35,511 nt of DNA from an uncultured Verrucomicrobiota bacterium (GTDB lineage: Bacteria; Verrucomicrobiota; Verrucomicrobiia; Limisphaerales; UBA9464). The notes beneath the pieces are model-generated. The model made no database searches, was not told the DNA's origin, and saw only the letters and a list, made by a program, of their open reading frames with translations. Shown here piece by piece: positions 1 to 9,335 of the stretch (its first letter is position 1; the number at the start of each line of letters is the position of its first letter). The stretch covers positions 1-35,511 of the forward strand of contig CAIYFP010000615.1 in NCBI GenBank assembly GCA_903925515.1. Direction: 5' to 3'. A program made the translations under genes and the position numbers.

Positions 1-2863
1 GCGGTGTAGGCGCCGACGTCGGTGGTGCCGTTGCCGTCGGTGCCGGGAATGGAATTGAAGTTGGCGGAGAAGGGTCCGCCGGGCGGGAGCTCGGCGAGCA
101 TCTTGGCGGGGTCGTCGGTCTTGGGGGAGTACTGCCAGTAGCCGCCGGTGCCGTTCTTGGTGGGGTCGAAGTAGGCGGCCTTGTACCACTCGTCGTCGGA
201 GGGGAGGAAGTAGTCGGCGTTTGCGTTGCGCTTGGACATGACGTCGTAGGCGGTGAACGCGTAGGTGCCGGTCTCGGTGTCGCTATCCTCGCGGCCGCCG
301 TTGCTGAGCCAATTGGCCATGCGCATGGCATCGACGGCGGCGACGAAGAGGACGGGGCGGTTCTCGCGGCCTTCAAGGACGCGGTAGGAGTAGTTGCCCT
401 CGTCGCCCTCGCGCAGGATCTCGCCGCCGCCGGAGACGAGGAGGTTGTTGGGGTCGGACTTGCGGGCGACGGCGTTGAGGAAGGCGGCGTACTCGGCGTT
501 GCTCACCTTGTACTTGGAGATTTGGTAGGGGTAGGCGACGGCGCCGCGGGCAGTGTTCCACTGGGTGTCCTTGGGGTTGCCGGGGTTGCCGACCTTGACG
601 TAGCGGTCGGCGTCGGAGCGCGGGGCGGTGAAGTCCACCTTGGTGCCTTGGGCGATGACATTGCCGCCGCCGGAGGCGAGGTCACGGATGTTGGCGAAGG
701 TGATGGAGTACTTGGTGCCCGGGGTTTGGAGGAGGTGGTGATGCGGACGGAGGCCGGGGTAAGGACGGTGACCTCGGAGATGGCGAGGTTGCCGGAGATG
801 GCGTAGTTGGCGGGATTGCCGGCCGTGGTGTCGGTGACGGGCTCGGAGAATAGGACGGTGAGCTCGGTGTAGGACTGGCCGGGGGTCACGCCCTTGACCG
901 TGGGCGGGGTGGTGTCGCGGGCGACGGAGAGGGTGGCCTCGGTGCTGGTGGCGATGGCGCCGGAGACGAGGATCTTGCAGCGATACTTGGATTGGTCGTC
1001 GCCGAGGGTGAGGAGGGGCGTCTGGTAGGTGGAGCCATTGGCGCCCACGATGTCCTTGCCATGGAGCGTCCACTGGTACTGGACGGTGTCGGCGGATGCG
1101 CCGTCGGCGCCGACGACGGAGGCGACGACTGGGCCGAGGAGGACGCGTTGGTTTTCGGTGGCGGCGAGGGTGGCCGGGATGTCCTTGGAGATGTTGAGGT
1201 TGACGTTTTGGTAGGGGGCGATGACCTGGAGCTCGGCGAGGGAGAAGAAGCCGTCGCTGGTGGAGAGGGGCGTCTGGGATTCAAAGCGCACGAAGCGGCC
1301 TTGGATGCCCGGGGGCAGGTTGTAGGCGACCTGCAGTGTGGGGCGCCCGGGGTAGGATCGGGACCAGACGACGTTCCGGGAGGCATCGAGGATGGCGAGG
1401 GTGAAGTCGTCGTTGCGAACGAGGCAGGAGTTGAAGAGGGCCTGGCATTCGTCGGCGGTGAGGGTGCGGAACCAGACCTTGAGGCGGCCGATGGGCTTGG
1501 TGGCGCCGAGGTCCACCTCCCACCAACCGGGGTCTTCCGGGCCGGCGTTGAGGGTGACGGAACCGTTGCTGAAGAAGCCGTCGGTGATGCCGTCGTTGGC
1601 GCGGAAGGCGTCGCCGCCGGGGGCGGTGCTGGACTGGGAGGCGGAGCCGGCGACGGCCCAGTTGACCTCGAAGAACGGGGTGGTGCCGGAGAGGGATGCC
1701 GGGGCCATGACGTTGCCCCCGAGGTCCTTCACGCCGCTGATGGTGGCGGAGTAGGGGGAGTTTTGGTTGAGGCCAGCCACGGAGAGGGCGACGACCTGGT
1801 AGGGATGCTGGTCGGCAGGATCGAAGAGGATGGGGCCCAAGGTTGCCTTGGAGACGGAGATGCCGGGGCCGAAGTCGTAATTGGCGGCGGATTGGGCGGA
1901 GGCGGCGTCGAGGACCTCGTTGAACTTGACGGTGGCCTGCAAGGTTGCCCCGCCGGAAAAGGCGATGGATTCGGCCGCGGGCGGGACGGTGTCCTTGGCG
2001 ACGGTGAGCTTGGCCCGGACGGTGGAGACGGCCTTGCCGGAGACGAGGAACCGGGCTCCGAACTCGGCGTTGTTGTCGGCGAGGGTCACGATGCCGGGCG
2101 TGGTGTAGGAGGTTGCGGTGGCGCCGGGGATGTCGATGCCATTGCGTTGCCATTGGACGGTGACGCGGTCGGCGGGTGCGCCTTCGAGGGTGGCGGCAAT
2201 GGGCCCGAAGGTGGCGCGGCGACCCTCGGTGACGGTGACGTCGGAGGGTTGCTGGGCAACGGCGAGGGCGACGTTTGGGTAAGGCGCAACGACCTTCAGC
2301 TCGGCGATGGAAAAGATGCCGTCGCTGGTGGAGAGGGGGTTCTGGGGCTCGAAGCGGACGTAGCGGCCATTGACTGCGGGGGCGAGGTTGTAGGCGACGT
2401 CGGACGGGGGGCGTCCGGCGTAGGTCCTGCGGAAAACCTCCTGCCGGTTGGAGTCGAGGATGACGAGGGTGAAGTCGTCGTTGCGGTTCGGGCAGCAATC
2501 GGTGCGGAAGAAGACGTGGAGGCGGCCGATGTCCTTTTGTCCTGCGAGATCGACCTCCCAGAAGGGGCCGCCTGCGTCGGAGTCGGCGGCGACGCCGCCG
2601 CTATGGGTGACGGAGCCTGTGGCGACGTTGAAGAGGCCGCTGGTGTTGCCGTCGATGGCGAGGCTGGCGTTGCCGGCGTCGGGGTTGTTGTTGTCGAGGA
2701 GGGTGCTGGACTGGTTGGCGATGCCCGTGAGGGCGAGGTTGACCTCGTTGAACTGCTGGGCGTGGACGGAGAGGCCCATTCCCAAGGCCAGGATGCAGGA
2801 CCATGCGGCGGCCTTGAGTCGGCCCATGGGTGGATGGGCTTGCACGAGATGGGAACGAGTCAT
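1..2863 (-). CDS. Secreted multidomain protein: signal peptide, two tandem modules (F5/8C discoidin-like + Ig-like + SbsA-type Ig-like), then a SUMF1/FGE-like C-terminal domain. Truncated at window edge and carries an apparent frameshift near 721-730
   Basis: ORF 503..2896 encodes two similar modules (VNLALTGIANQSST...NDDFTLVILDSNRQ...PLSTSDGIFSIAELKV and VNWAVAGSASQSST...NDDFTLAILDASRN...PLSTSDGFFSLAELQV). After VRITTSSK the frame degenerates; another minus frame continues TPGTKYSITFANIRDLASGGGNVIAQGTKVDFTAPRSDADRYVKVGNPGNPKDTQWNTARGAVAYPYQISKYKVSNAEYAAFLNAVA... open to position 1. Confidence 0.75.
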
Positions 2864-3374
2864 GGGCGCGGGGCCCGAGCCATGTCGGTGGAACATAAGG
2901 TTAACTTTCTAGGGGGAATCGGTCCGAGGTTCCAAGTGCCGGGGGCGGCGGGTCAATTTGAAATGCGGGCTCGGGGCCAAAGATGTCGGGGCTGCCTCAC
3001 CGGGTCCCAGCCCTGCAGGACAGGAGGTCTTGGACATGATTCTTCTGGCTCCCGGAGGATGGGTGTGGGTGAACGGGGGTTGCTGGGTTGTCGTCGCGCC
3101 GCAGGCTGCAACGCGGCCGGGTTTTGTCGAGACATCGCCCACGAGCGGGACTTCGGGCCCCGGGTAGCGCCGCAAACGATCCCCGGCACGTCGGTTTCGG
3201 CCATGGGCACGCTTCAATTTGGCCGCGCCACCCCCGGACTCCCAGCCTTCACCCCGGTGAACCCGCCATGACCGGGGTGGATTTGGGGTCCAACGGCGCG
3301 ATTGACATGCGGGGCGGCGGCGAGGGATGAAATGCCGGGCCTACGGGGTGGCTCAAGCCGCGAAGGGCCCGATC

Positions 3375-4034
3375 ATGACGTACGCATTGATGCAAACCAG
3401 CATGGAGGCGCCTCAGGTGGAGGTGCTCCGAAAGGCTTTCCGTGCCAGCGATACCCTCTCGGCGGCCGATGCTGTCTTTGCGGCGGACGACGCCTACGGG
3501 ATCCTTGCCCGCGACTTGACGGGCGACGACGCGCAGAACATTGCCGCGTCCTTGGCGGCCGACGGGATAGACGTGGAGTTGGTGGCCGAGGGTGACCTGC
3601 CCAGGCTACCCGAGGCGCAGTTGTTCATCGGCTTCCAATTGCGGCCGGAGTTCATCCGCTTGATGAACGCCCGGGGCGAGAGGACCGATGTCCCGTACCG
3701 CGGCATTCGCCTGGTCGCCGTGGGATATGACCGCCACGCGGTCCGTTTCGAGATGATCTTCGGGGACGCGACGCTCCGGTATCAATCGACGCTGGAGCAC
3801 ATGCAATTCCAGCATGAGGCCACGATGGACGGCCGTTCGGCAGGGGAGAACATGGTCCTGCTGCTGCGCCAACTCCGGTCGCGCGTGCCGGGCGTCATGT
3901 TCAACCGGGGCGCGCATGTGCTTGCGGATGGTGCCCCGGTCGAGCATGTGGAGGACTTCGTGTCGTACCCACGGACGAGCGCGATCTTCGAGGAGATGGT
4001 CTGGCTTCTGTGGCGGTCGCGCCGCGGTTCGTGA
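3375..4034 (+). CDS. Hypothetical protein
   Basis: ORF 3327..4034 with coding-like composition (TYALMQTSMEAPQVEVLRKAFRASDTLSAADAVFAADDAYGILARDLTGDDAQNIAASL...); ATG at 3375 is the likely start. Confidence 0.6.
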   Translation: MTYALMQTSMEAPQVEVLRKAFRASDTLSAADAVFAADDAYGILARDLTGDDAQNIAASLAADGIDVELVAEGDLPRLPEAQLFIGFQLRPEFIRLMNARGERTDVPYRGIRLVAVGYDRHAVRFEMIFGDATLRYQSTLEHMQFQHEATMDGRSAGENMVLLLRQLRSRVPGVMFNRGAHVLADGAPVEHVEDFVSYPRTSAIFEEMVWLLWRSRRGS

Positions 4035-4202
4035 CCGTGCGTGGTGCCTGGCCGACGGAGGAAGAAGATGTGCGTGGGCTGGGTCACCTCCCGGGGGAAG
4101 GCCGCACCGCGGAAGGGTTGCGCCGGGGCAAGGAGAACAAGCCCCTTGCGTCCATGGTGTGGATAGGGGAAGCAAGCGGGGTTGTCTCTCCATGGATGAG
4201 GC

Positions 4203-4541
4203 TCAACCCGGAGGCCATCCCATGGGGCGCCCGCCGAGGACATGGCAATGAAGGTGGGGAACGGTTTCGCCGCCATCCCGGCCGTTGTTGATGACGAGGC
4301 GATAGCCTGTTTCGGCGATCCCGCAGCGCCGGGCCACTTCCGGGGCAGTCACCATGAGGTGGCCGAGGAGGGCCGCGTCTTCCGGGCTGGATTCGCCGAT
4401 TCTGGGGATCGCACGTTTCGGGACCAAGACGACATGGACGGGGGCCTGGGGCTTGATGTCCCGGAAGGCGAGCAGAAGGTCGTCCTCGAAAACAATGTCG
4501 GCCGGGATGTGGCGTGCGATGATGCGCTCGAACAAGGTCAT
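4203..4541 (-). CDS. HIT family (histidine triad) protein
   Basis: 112 aa with [31 protein letters not shown] and the HIT motif [10 protein letters not shown]. Confidence 0.92.
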   Translation of the reverse strand: MTLFERIIARHIPADIVFEDDLLLAFRDIKPQAPVHVVLVPKRAIPRIGESSPEDAALLGHLMVTAPEVARRCGIAETGYRLVINNGRDGGETVPHLHCHVLGGRPMGWPPG

Positions 4542-4638
4542 GGGAGGAATTGAAGCGTCTGGGCGCTTGCGGGCAAGCGGGGCTTGGGATGCCTTTTGGC
4601 ATGGAGGAGATGGGGGAGCGATGGGTTTGGAGCGCGGC

Positions 4639-4656
4639 TTGTGAAAGAATTCACAA
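4639..4656. promoter_or_regulatory. Perfect palindrome TTGTGAA-AGAA-TTCACAA containing TGTGA-N6-TCACA (CRP/FNR-superfamily-type operator candidate) upstream of nuoB
   Basis: Read directly from sequence; lies in the 188-bp divergent HIT/nuoB intergenic region, about 80 bp before the nuoB ATG. Confidence 0.6.
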
Positions 4657-4729
4657 AACCCGCTTGCAGCACCGGGGGTGCAACCATAGCGTGCGCCCGT
4701 CGCGGCCCTTGCGCAGGGCCAAATCCCTT

Positions 4730-5344
4730 ATGGAAATCACAGCGTTGCAGGCTCCTGGCCGCATCCAGAGCGCCGAAATCGGCTACAACTCGAAGATCGA
4801 GGGGGAGGTCGTCCACACTCAGGTGGATGCTGCCCTGAACTGGTTCCGCAAGAACTCCCTGTGGCCGATGCCCATGGGCCTTGCTTGCTGTGCCATCGAG
4901 TTGATGGCGGCCGGTGCCAGCCGGTTCGACATCTCGCGGTTCGGTTCCGAGGTGATGCGGTTTTCTCCGAGGCAGTCGGACGTGATGATCGTGGCGGGGA
5001 CGGTGACCTACAAGATGGCGCTGGCCGTGCGGCGCATCTACGAGCAGATGGCGGAGCCGAAGTGGGTGATCGCGATGGGTGCATGCGCCTCGACGGGCGG
5101 GATGTACAGGTCCTACGCGGTCTTGCAGGGCGTGGACAACATCGTGCCGGTGGACGTTTACGTTGCGGGCTGCCCGCCGCGTCCGGAGGCGTTGCTGGAC
5201 GCGTTGATGAAGCTTCAGGACAAGGTCGGGCGCGAGCCGATCACGCGCACCCTGAAGAAGGATTCCGGCCCGGCACGGTATGGTCGGTTGGGAATCGAGC
5301 TTTCGGCCACGCACGCCGAGGAAACGCAGCAACTGAAGGTCTAG
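4730..5344 (+). CDS. nuoB: NADH-quinone oxidoreductase subunit B
   Basis: [16 protein letters not shown]...[28 protein letters not shown]...[15 protein letters not shown]...[20 protein letters not shown] at 4730. Confidence 0.97.
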   Translation: MEITALQAPGRIQSAEIGYNSKIEGEVVHTQVDAALNWFRKNSLWPMPMGLACCAIELMAAGASRFDISRFGSEVMRFSPRQSDVMIVAGTVTYKMALAVRRIYEQMAEPKWVIAMGACASTGGMYRSYAVLQGVDNIVPVDVYVAGCPPRPEALLDALMKLQDKVGREPITRTLKKDSGPARYGRLGIELSATHAEETQQLKV

Positions 5345-5347
5345 CAC

Positions 5348-5929
5348 GTGCCCACGCCCATCGAACTGGCCCGGCAACTGAGGGAAGTCGTCGGCGACGT
5401 CGTCGGGGAGCTCACCGAGTTTCGTGGCGAGGCCACGGTGGTGGTGGCCGACTGCGCCCGGATTGCCGAGGTCTGCAAGGCGGCCAAGGAGAAGCTTGGC
5501 TTCGACATGCTCCTCGACCTTGCAAGCATCGACCACTACGGCACGGACCCTCGTTGGACGGTCGTGTACGAACTCTACGGCATCGGGCATGGATGCCATC
5601 TCCGGCTCAAGACGTCGGTCTCGGAGGAATCGTCCGAGCTGCCCACGGTGTCGGGGGTGTGGCGCACGGCGGATTGGCACGAGCGCGAGGCCTGGGACAT
5701 GATGGGGATTCGGTTTTCCGGGCATCCGGACCTTCGTCGCATCCTGATGTGGGACGGGTATCCGTACCATCCGTTGAGGAAGGACTTCCCTCTGGCGGGG
5801 AAGCCGACGGAGCTTCCGGAGGTGGCGTTCACGAGGCCTGCTCCGTTGGAAGGCGGGCCCTTCGTCACGGTGGCGGGCACGGCGGACAGTCCGGCCCGCG
5901 AGCCTCGTTCGCGCAACCCGGAGGAATAG
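5348..5929 (+). CDS. nuoC: NADH-quinone oxidoreductase subunit C
   Basis: ADWHEREAWDMMGIRFSGHPDLRRILMWDGYPYHPLRKDFPL, typical NuoC C-terminus. Confidence 0.96.
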   Translation: MPTPIELARQLREVVGDVVGELTEFRGEATVVVADCARIAEVCKAAKEKLGFDMLLDLASIDHYGTDPRWTVVYELYGIGHGCHLRLKTSVSEESSELPTVSGVWRTADWHEREAWDMMGIRFSGHPDLRRILMWDGYPYHPLRKDFPLAGKPTELPEVAFTRPAPLEGGPFVTVAGTADSPAREPRSRNPEE

Positions 5930-5938
5930 CAACGATCC

Positions 5939-7222
5939 ATGGCCACTTCACAGACCATCGAGTTCAAGGACACGGCGTCGCGGTCGTCGGTCGCTGCGGA
6001 TGCGGGCGCGGGCGCTGGCGCGGATGGGCAGGGCGAGTTGATGGCGCTCAACATGGGGCCGTCGCATCCGTCCACGCACGGCGTGCTGCGTCTTTTGGTG
6101 GAGATGGACGGCGAGACGATCACGCGGGCGATCCCCGACCTGGGCTATCTCCATCGCGGGGACGAGAAGATCGCGGAGAACATGACGTACAACCAGTTCG
6201 TGCCCTACACGGACCGGTTGGACTACTTGGCGCCCCTGGCGAACAACGTGGCGTATGCGCTTGCGGTGGAGAAGTTGCTGGGAATCCACGACTCGTTGCC
6301 GGCGCGGTGCCAGTACATCCGGGTGATTTGCTGCGAGCTGGCCCGCATCTCGGCGCATTTGCTGGGTTTGGGGGCGTTCGCGATGGACGTCGGGGCGATG
6401 ACGGTGTTCCTGCACACGTTCACGGAGCGCGAGAAGATTTACAACTTCGCGGAGTGGCTGACGGGCGCGCGGTTCACGACGAGCTATACGCGGATTGGCG
6501 GCGTGACGCGCGACCTTCCGGAGGGCTGGGCGTCGAAGGTGGAAAAGTTCTGCGACGAGGTGTTGGCGACGTTGGCCGAGGTGGAGCGCTTGCTGACCCG
6601 GAATCGCATCTTCGTGGACCGCACGCGGGACGTCGGGGTGATCCCGAAGCAAATGGCGGTCGATTACGGGTTGACGGGCCCGAACCTGCGCGGGAGCGGG
6701 GTGGACTATGACGTGAGGAAGGCGAGCCCGTACCTTTGCTACAAGGACCTCGAGTTCGACGTGCCGGTGGGCGAGGCGGGCGACTGCTACGATCGTTACC
6801 TGGTGCGGATGGAGGAGATGCGGCAGAGCGTGCGGATCCTTCGCCAGGCGCTGGCCCGGCTTCCGGGCGGCTACGAGAACACGTCCCGCGAGCCGGTGCA
6901 GGTGGCGGACGGCAAGGTTTTCCTGCCGCCGAAGTCGAAGGTGATGACGAGCATGGAGGAGTTGATCCACCAGTTCATGCTGGTGACCCAAGGCATCAAC
7001 GCGCCGCCGGGCGAGGTCTATTTCGGGGCGGAGAACCCGAAGGGCGAGCTGGGCTTCTACATTTGCAGCCGGGGCGGCGGGACGCCGTACCGGTTGAAGA
7101 TCCGTGCCCCGTCGTTTGTGAACCTGGGGGTTCTTCCGGCCGTGCTTCCCGGGCATCTCATGTCGGACGTCGTCTCGATCCTTGGGTCGATCGACTTCGT
7201 GATGGGGGAGGCGGACCGCTAG
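5939..7222 (+). CDS. nuoD: NADH-quinone oxidoreductase subunit D
   Basis: LNMGPSHPSTHGVLRLLVEMDGETI...PDLGYLHRGDEKIAENMTYNQFVPYTDRLDYL. Confidence 0.97.
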   Translation: MATSQTIEFKDTASRSSVAADAGAGAGADGQGELMALNMGPSHPSTHGVLRLLVEMDGETITRAIPDLGYLHRGDEKIAENMTYNQFVPYTDRLDYLAPLANNVAYALAVEKLLGIHDSLPARCQYIRVICCELARISAHLLGLGAFAMDVGAMTVFLHTFTEREKIYNFAEWLTGARFTTSYTRIGGVTRDLPEGWASKVEKFCDEVLATLAEVERLLTRNRIFVDRTRDVGVIPKQMAVDYGLTGPNLRGSGVDYDVRKASPYLCYKDLEFDVPVGEAGDCYDRYLVRMEEMRQSVRILRQALARLPGGYENTSREPVQVADGKVFLPPKSKVMTSMEELIHQFMLVTQGINAPPGEVYFGAENPKGELGFYICSRGGGTPYRLKIRAPSFVNLGVLPAVLPGHLMSDVVSILGSIDFVMGEADR

Positions 7223-7231
7223 ACATCGACC

Positions 7232-7735
7232 ATGAGCTTCAAAGTACCGCCGCAACTGGAGGCACAGCTCGACGAGCTGGCCACGCATTACCCGCAGAAG
7301 CGGAGTGCGTCGTTGATGTTCCTGCATGCATTGCAGGAGCACTTCGGGCACGTGTCGAGGGAGGCTGTCGAGTGGACGGCTGGGAAGCTGGGCCTTCAGC
7401 CGATCAACGTGCACGAGCTGGTGACGTTCTACCCGATGTTCCGCCGGGAGCCGCTGGGACGGACCCACGTGAAGGTTTGCCGCACCCTGAGCTGCGCGCT
7501 TGCCGGATCGGCTTCCCTGAGGCGGCACTTCATCGAGAAGCTGGGGCTGAACCCGTCCTTGCACGGCCCGCAGACGACGCCGGATGGGGCCTTCACGGTG
7601 GAGTTCGTGGAATGCCTTGCGAGCTGCGGCACGGCGCCGGTGGTGATGGTGAACGACGACTTGGTGGAGAAGTGCACCACGTCGGACTGCGACCGGGTGG
7701 TTGCGTCGGGTCGCGGGAAGGGAGGAACGCGATGA
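7232..7735 (+). CDS. nuoE: NADH-quinone oxidoreductase subunit E
   Basis: Thioredoxin-like [2Fe-2S] pattern CRTLSCAL...VECLASCGTAPVVMVNDDLVE. Confidence 0.95.
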   Translation: MSFKVPPQLEAQLDELATHYPQKRSASLMFLHALQEHFGHVSREAVEWTAGKLGLQPINVHELVTFYPMFRREPLGRTHVKVCRTLSCALAGSASLRRHFIEKLGLNPSLHGPQTTPDGAFTVEFVECLASCGTAPVVMVNDDLVEKCTTSDCDRVVASGRGKGGTR

Positions 7736-7797
7736 ACGGTTGCGGGATCTTGGTGGGGAAGACGGTTGAAGAAACCTTGGCCGGCCTCGGAGTAGGC

Positions 7798-7871
7798 TGG
7801 CTGCCCGACATGGATTTGAACCATGACAAACAGATCCAGAGTCTGCTGTGCTACCGTTACACCATCGGGCA
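7798..7871 (-). tRNA. tRNA-Gln (anticodon CTG), genomically encoded CCA
   Basis: Reverse complement TGCCCGATGGTGTAACGGTAGCACAGCAGACTCTGGATCTGTTTGTCATGGTTCAAATCCATGTCGGGCAGCCA folds as a cloverleaf: acceptor TGCCCGA/TCGGGCA, anticodon loop CTCTGGA, T-arm CATGG-TTCAAAT-CCATG, 3' CCA. Confidence 0.93.
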
Positions 7872-7922
7872 GTTGGTAGGACGATGACGCTATAGAGGAA
7901 ACCTTTCGAGTCAAGCACGACC

Positions 7923-9329
7923 ATGCCCAACGAGCATCGATTGATCCTCAAGCACGCCGACCAAGCCGGTTACACGCCGGACATCGAGTGCTACCAACGC
8001 CACGGAGGGTACGAGGCGCTGCGCAAGGCCCTGGCCACCCCGGCGCGCGAGCTTCCCGACGGCAAGAAGCAGACGCCCCAGGAGGTGGTTCGCGACGAGG
8101 TCCTGAAGAGCGGGCTGCGCGGACGCGGGGGCGCGGGCTTTTCCGCAGGGCTCAAGTGGAGCTTCGTGGACCGCAAGTCCGGCAAGCCCATCTACTTGGT
8201 TTGCAACGCGGACGAATCCGAGCCGGGCACGTTCAAGGACCGCCAGATCATCCACAAGGACCCGCACCAGCTCGTGGAGGGGATGATCATCTCCTGCTGG
8301 GCGAACGACGTGCGGCTCGCGTACATCTACATCCGCGGCGAGATGCCCCACGGCGCGCGCCTGCTGAACCAGGCATTGTCCGAGGCGCGTGCGAAGGGAT
8401 TTCTGGGCAAGAACATCCTGGGCACGGGGTATGACCTTGAGATCCACGTGCATCGCGGAGCCGGCGCCTATATCTGCGGAGAGGAGACCGGCCTGATTGA
8501 GTCGTTGGAGGGCAAGCGCGCCTATCCCCGGATCAAGCCGCCGTACTTCCCGGCGGTCCTTGGGCTCTACATGAGCCCGACGATCGTGAACAACGTGGAG
8601 ACGCTGTGCGCGGTGCGCCACATCGTGACGATGGGCGCGGGGGAGTACGCGAGGCTGGGAACCCCGAACAACACGGGCACCCGGATCGTGTCGTTGAGCG
8701 GCGACGTGGTGCGGCCGGGATACTTCGAGATCGAGGTGGGCAAGGCCACGATCGGGGAGCTGATCTTCGACCCGAACTTTGGCGGGGGCCTCAAGCCGGG
8801 GCGCAAGCTCAAGGCCATCATCCCCGGTGGCTCGTCCTCGAAGGTGCTCAAGGCGGGCGAGAAGTTCCGTTTGAAGCGCAAGGGCGCGGACGGCCAGATG
8901 GTTCAGGTCGAGACGGACCTGCTGGACCTTCCCTACGATTTCGACTCGCTGCAGCAGGCGGGCACCATGTCGGGCTCGGGCGCGATCATCGTGATGGACG
9001 ACACCCGCGACATGGTGGACGCGCTTGCGAACCTCTCGGAGTTCTACGCGCACGAGAGCTGCGGCCAATGCACGCCTTGCCGCGAGGGCGCGCTGTGGCT
9101 GGCGAAGGGCCTTGAGCGGCTCAGCCACGGGGGAGGAAGGTCGGAGGACGCCGAGTACCTGCTGCACATCGCGCAGAACATCCAGGGCCGGACGATCTGC
9201 GCCTTTGGCGAGGCCGCCGCATGGCCCGTGCTTTCCTTCGTGAAGAAGTTCAAGGACGACTTTGTCGCCCGTGGCAAGGCCGACGAGGAGGCCCGGGCCC
9301 GGGGTGTCGTCCCAGCCCACCATCATTGA
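7923..9329 (+). CDS. nuoF: NADH-quinone oxidoreductase subunit F
   Basis: SGLRGRGGAGFSAGLKWSF...CNADESEPGTFKDR...GAGAYICGEETGLIESLEG...ESCGQCTPCREG. Confidence 0.97.
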   Translation: MPNEHRLILKHADQAGYTPDIECYQRHGGYEALRKALATPARELPDGKKQTPQEVVRDEVLKSGLRGRGGAGFSAGLKWSFVDRKSGKPIYLVCNADESEPGTFKDRQIIHKDPHQLVEGMIISCWANDVRLAYIYIRGEMPHGARLLNQALSEARAKGFLGKNILGTGYDLEIHVHRGAGAYICGEETGLIESLEGKRAYPRIKPPYFPAVLGLYMSPTIVNNVETLCAVRHIVTMGAGEYARLGTPNNTGTRIVSLSGDVVRPGYFEIEVGKATIGELIFDPNFGGGLKPGRKLKAIIPGGSSSKVLKAGEKFRLKRKGADGQMVQVETDLLDLPYDFDSLQQAGTMSGSGAIIVMDDTRDMVDALANLSEFYAHESCGQCTPCREGALWLAKGLERLSHGGGRSEDAEYLLHIAQNIQGRTICAFGEAAAWPVLSFVKKFKDDFVARGKADEEARARGVVPAHHH

Positions 9330-9335
9330 CCGACC

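Noticed and set aside
715-735. Programmed -1 ribosomal frameshift in the FGE fusion
   Set aside because: Zero-frame codons TCC-AAA-CCC-CGG do not form a canonical slippery heptamer; an indel or sequence error is simpler.
992-3271. 759-aa + strand ORF
   Set aside because: Gly/Glu/Val-rich low-complexity translation, antisense to the discoidin/FGE gene; typical GC-rich shadow ORF.
4861-6711. 616-aa + ORF overlapping nuoB-nuoD
   Set aside because: Gly/Arg-rich alternate frame of recognised nuo genes.
5948-7951. 667-aa minus ORF opposite nuoD/nuoE
   Set aside because: His/Arg/Leu-rich antisense translation that also crosses the tRNA-Gln; no domain motifs.
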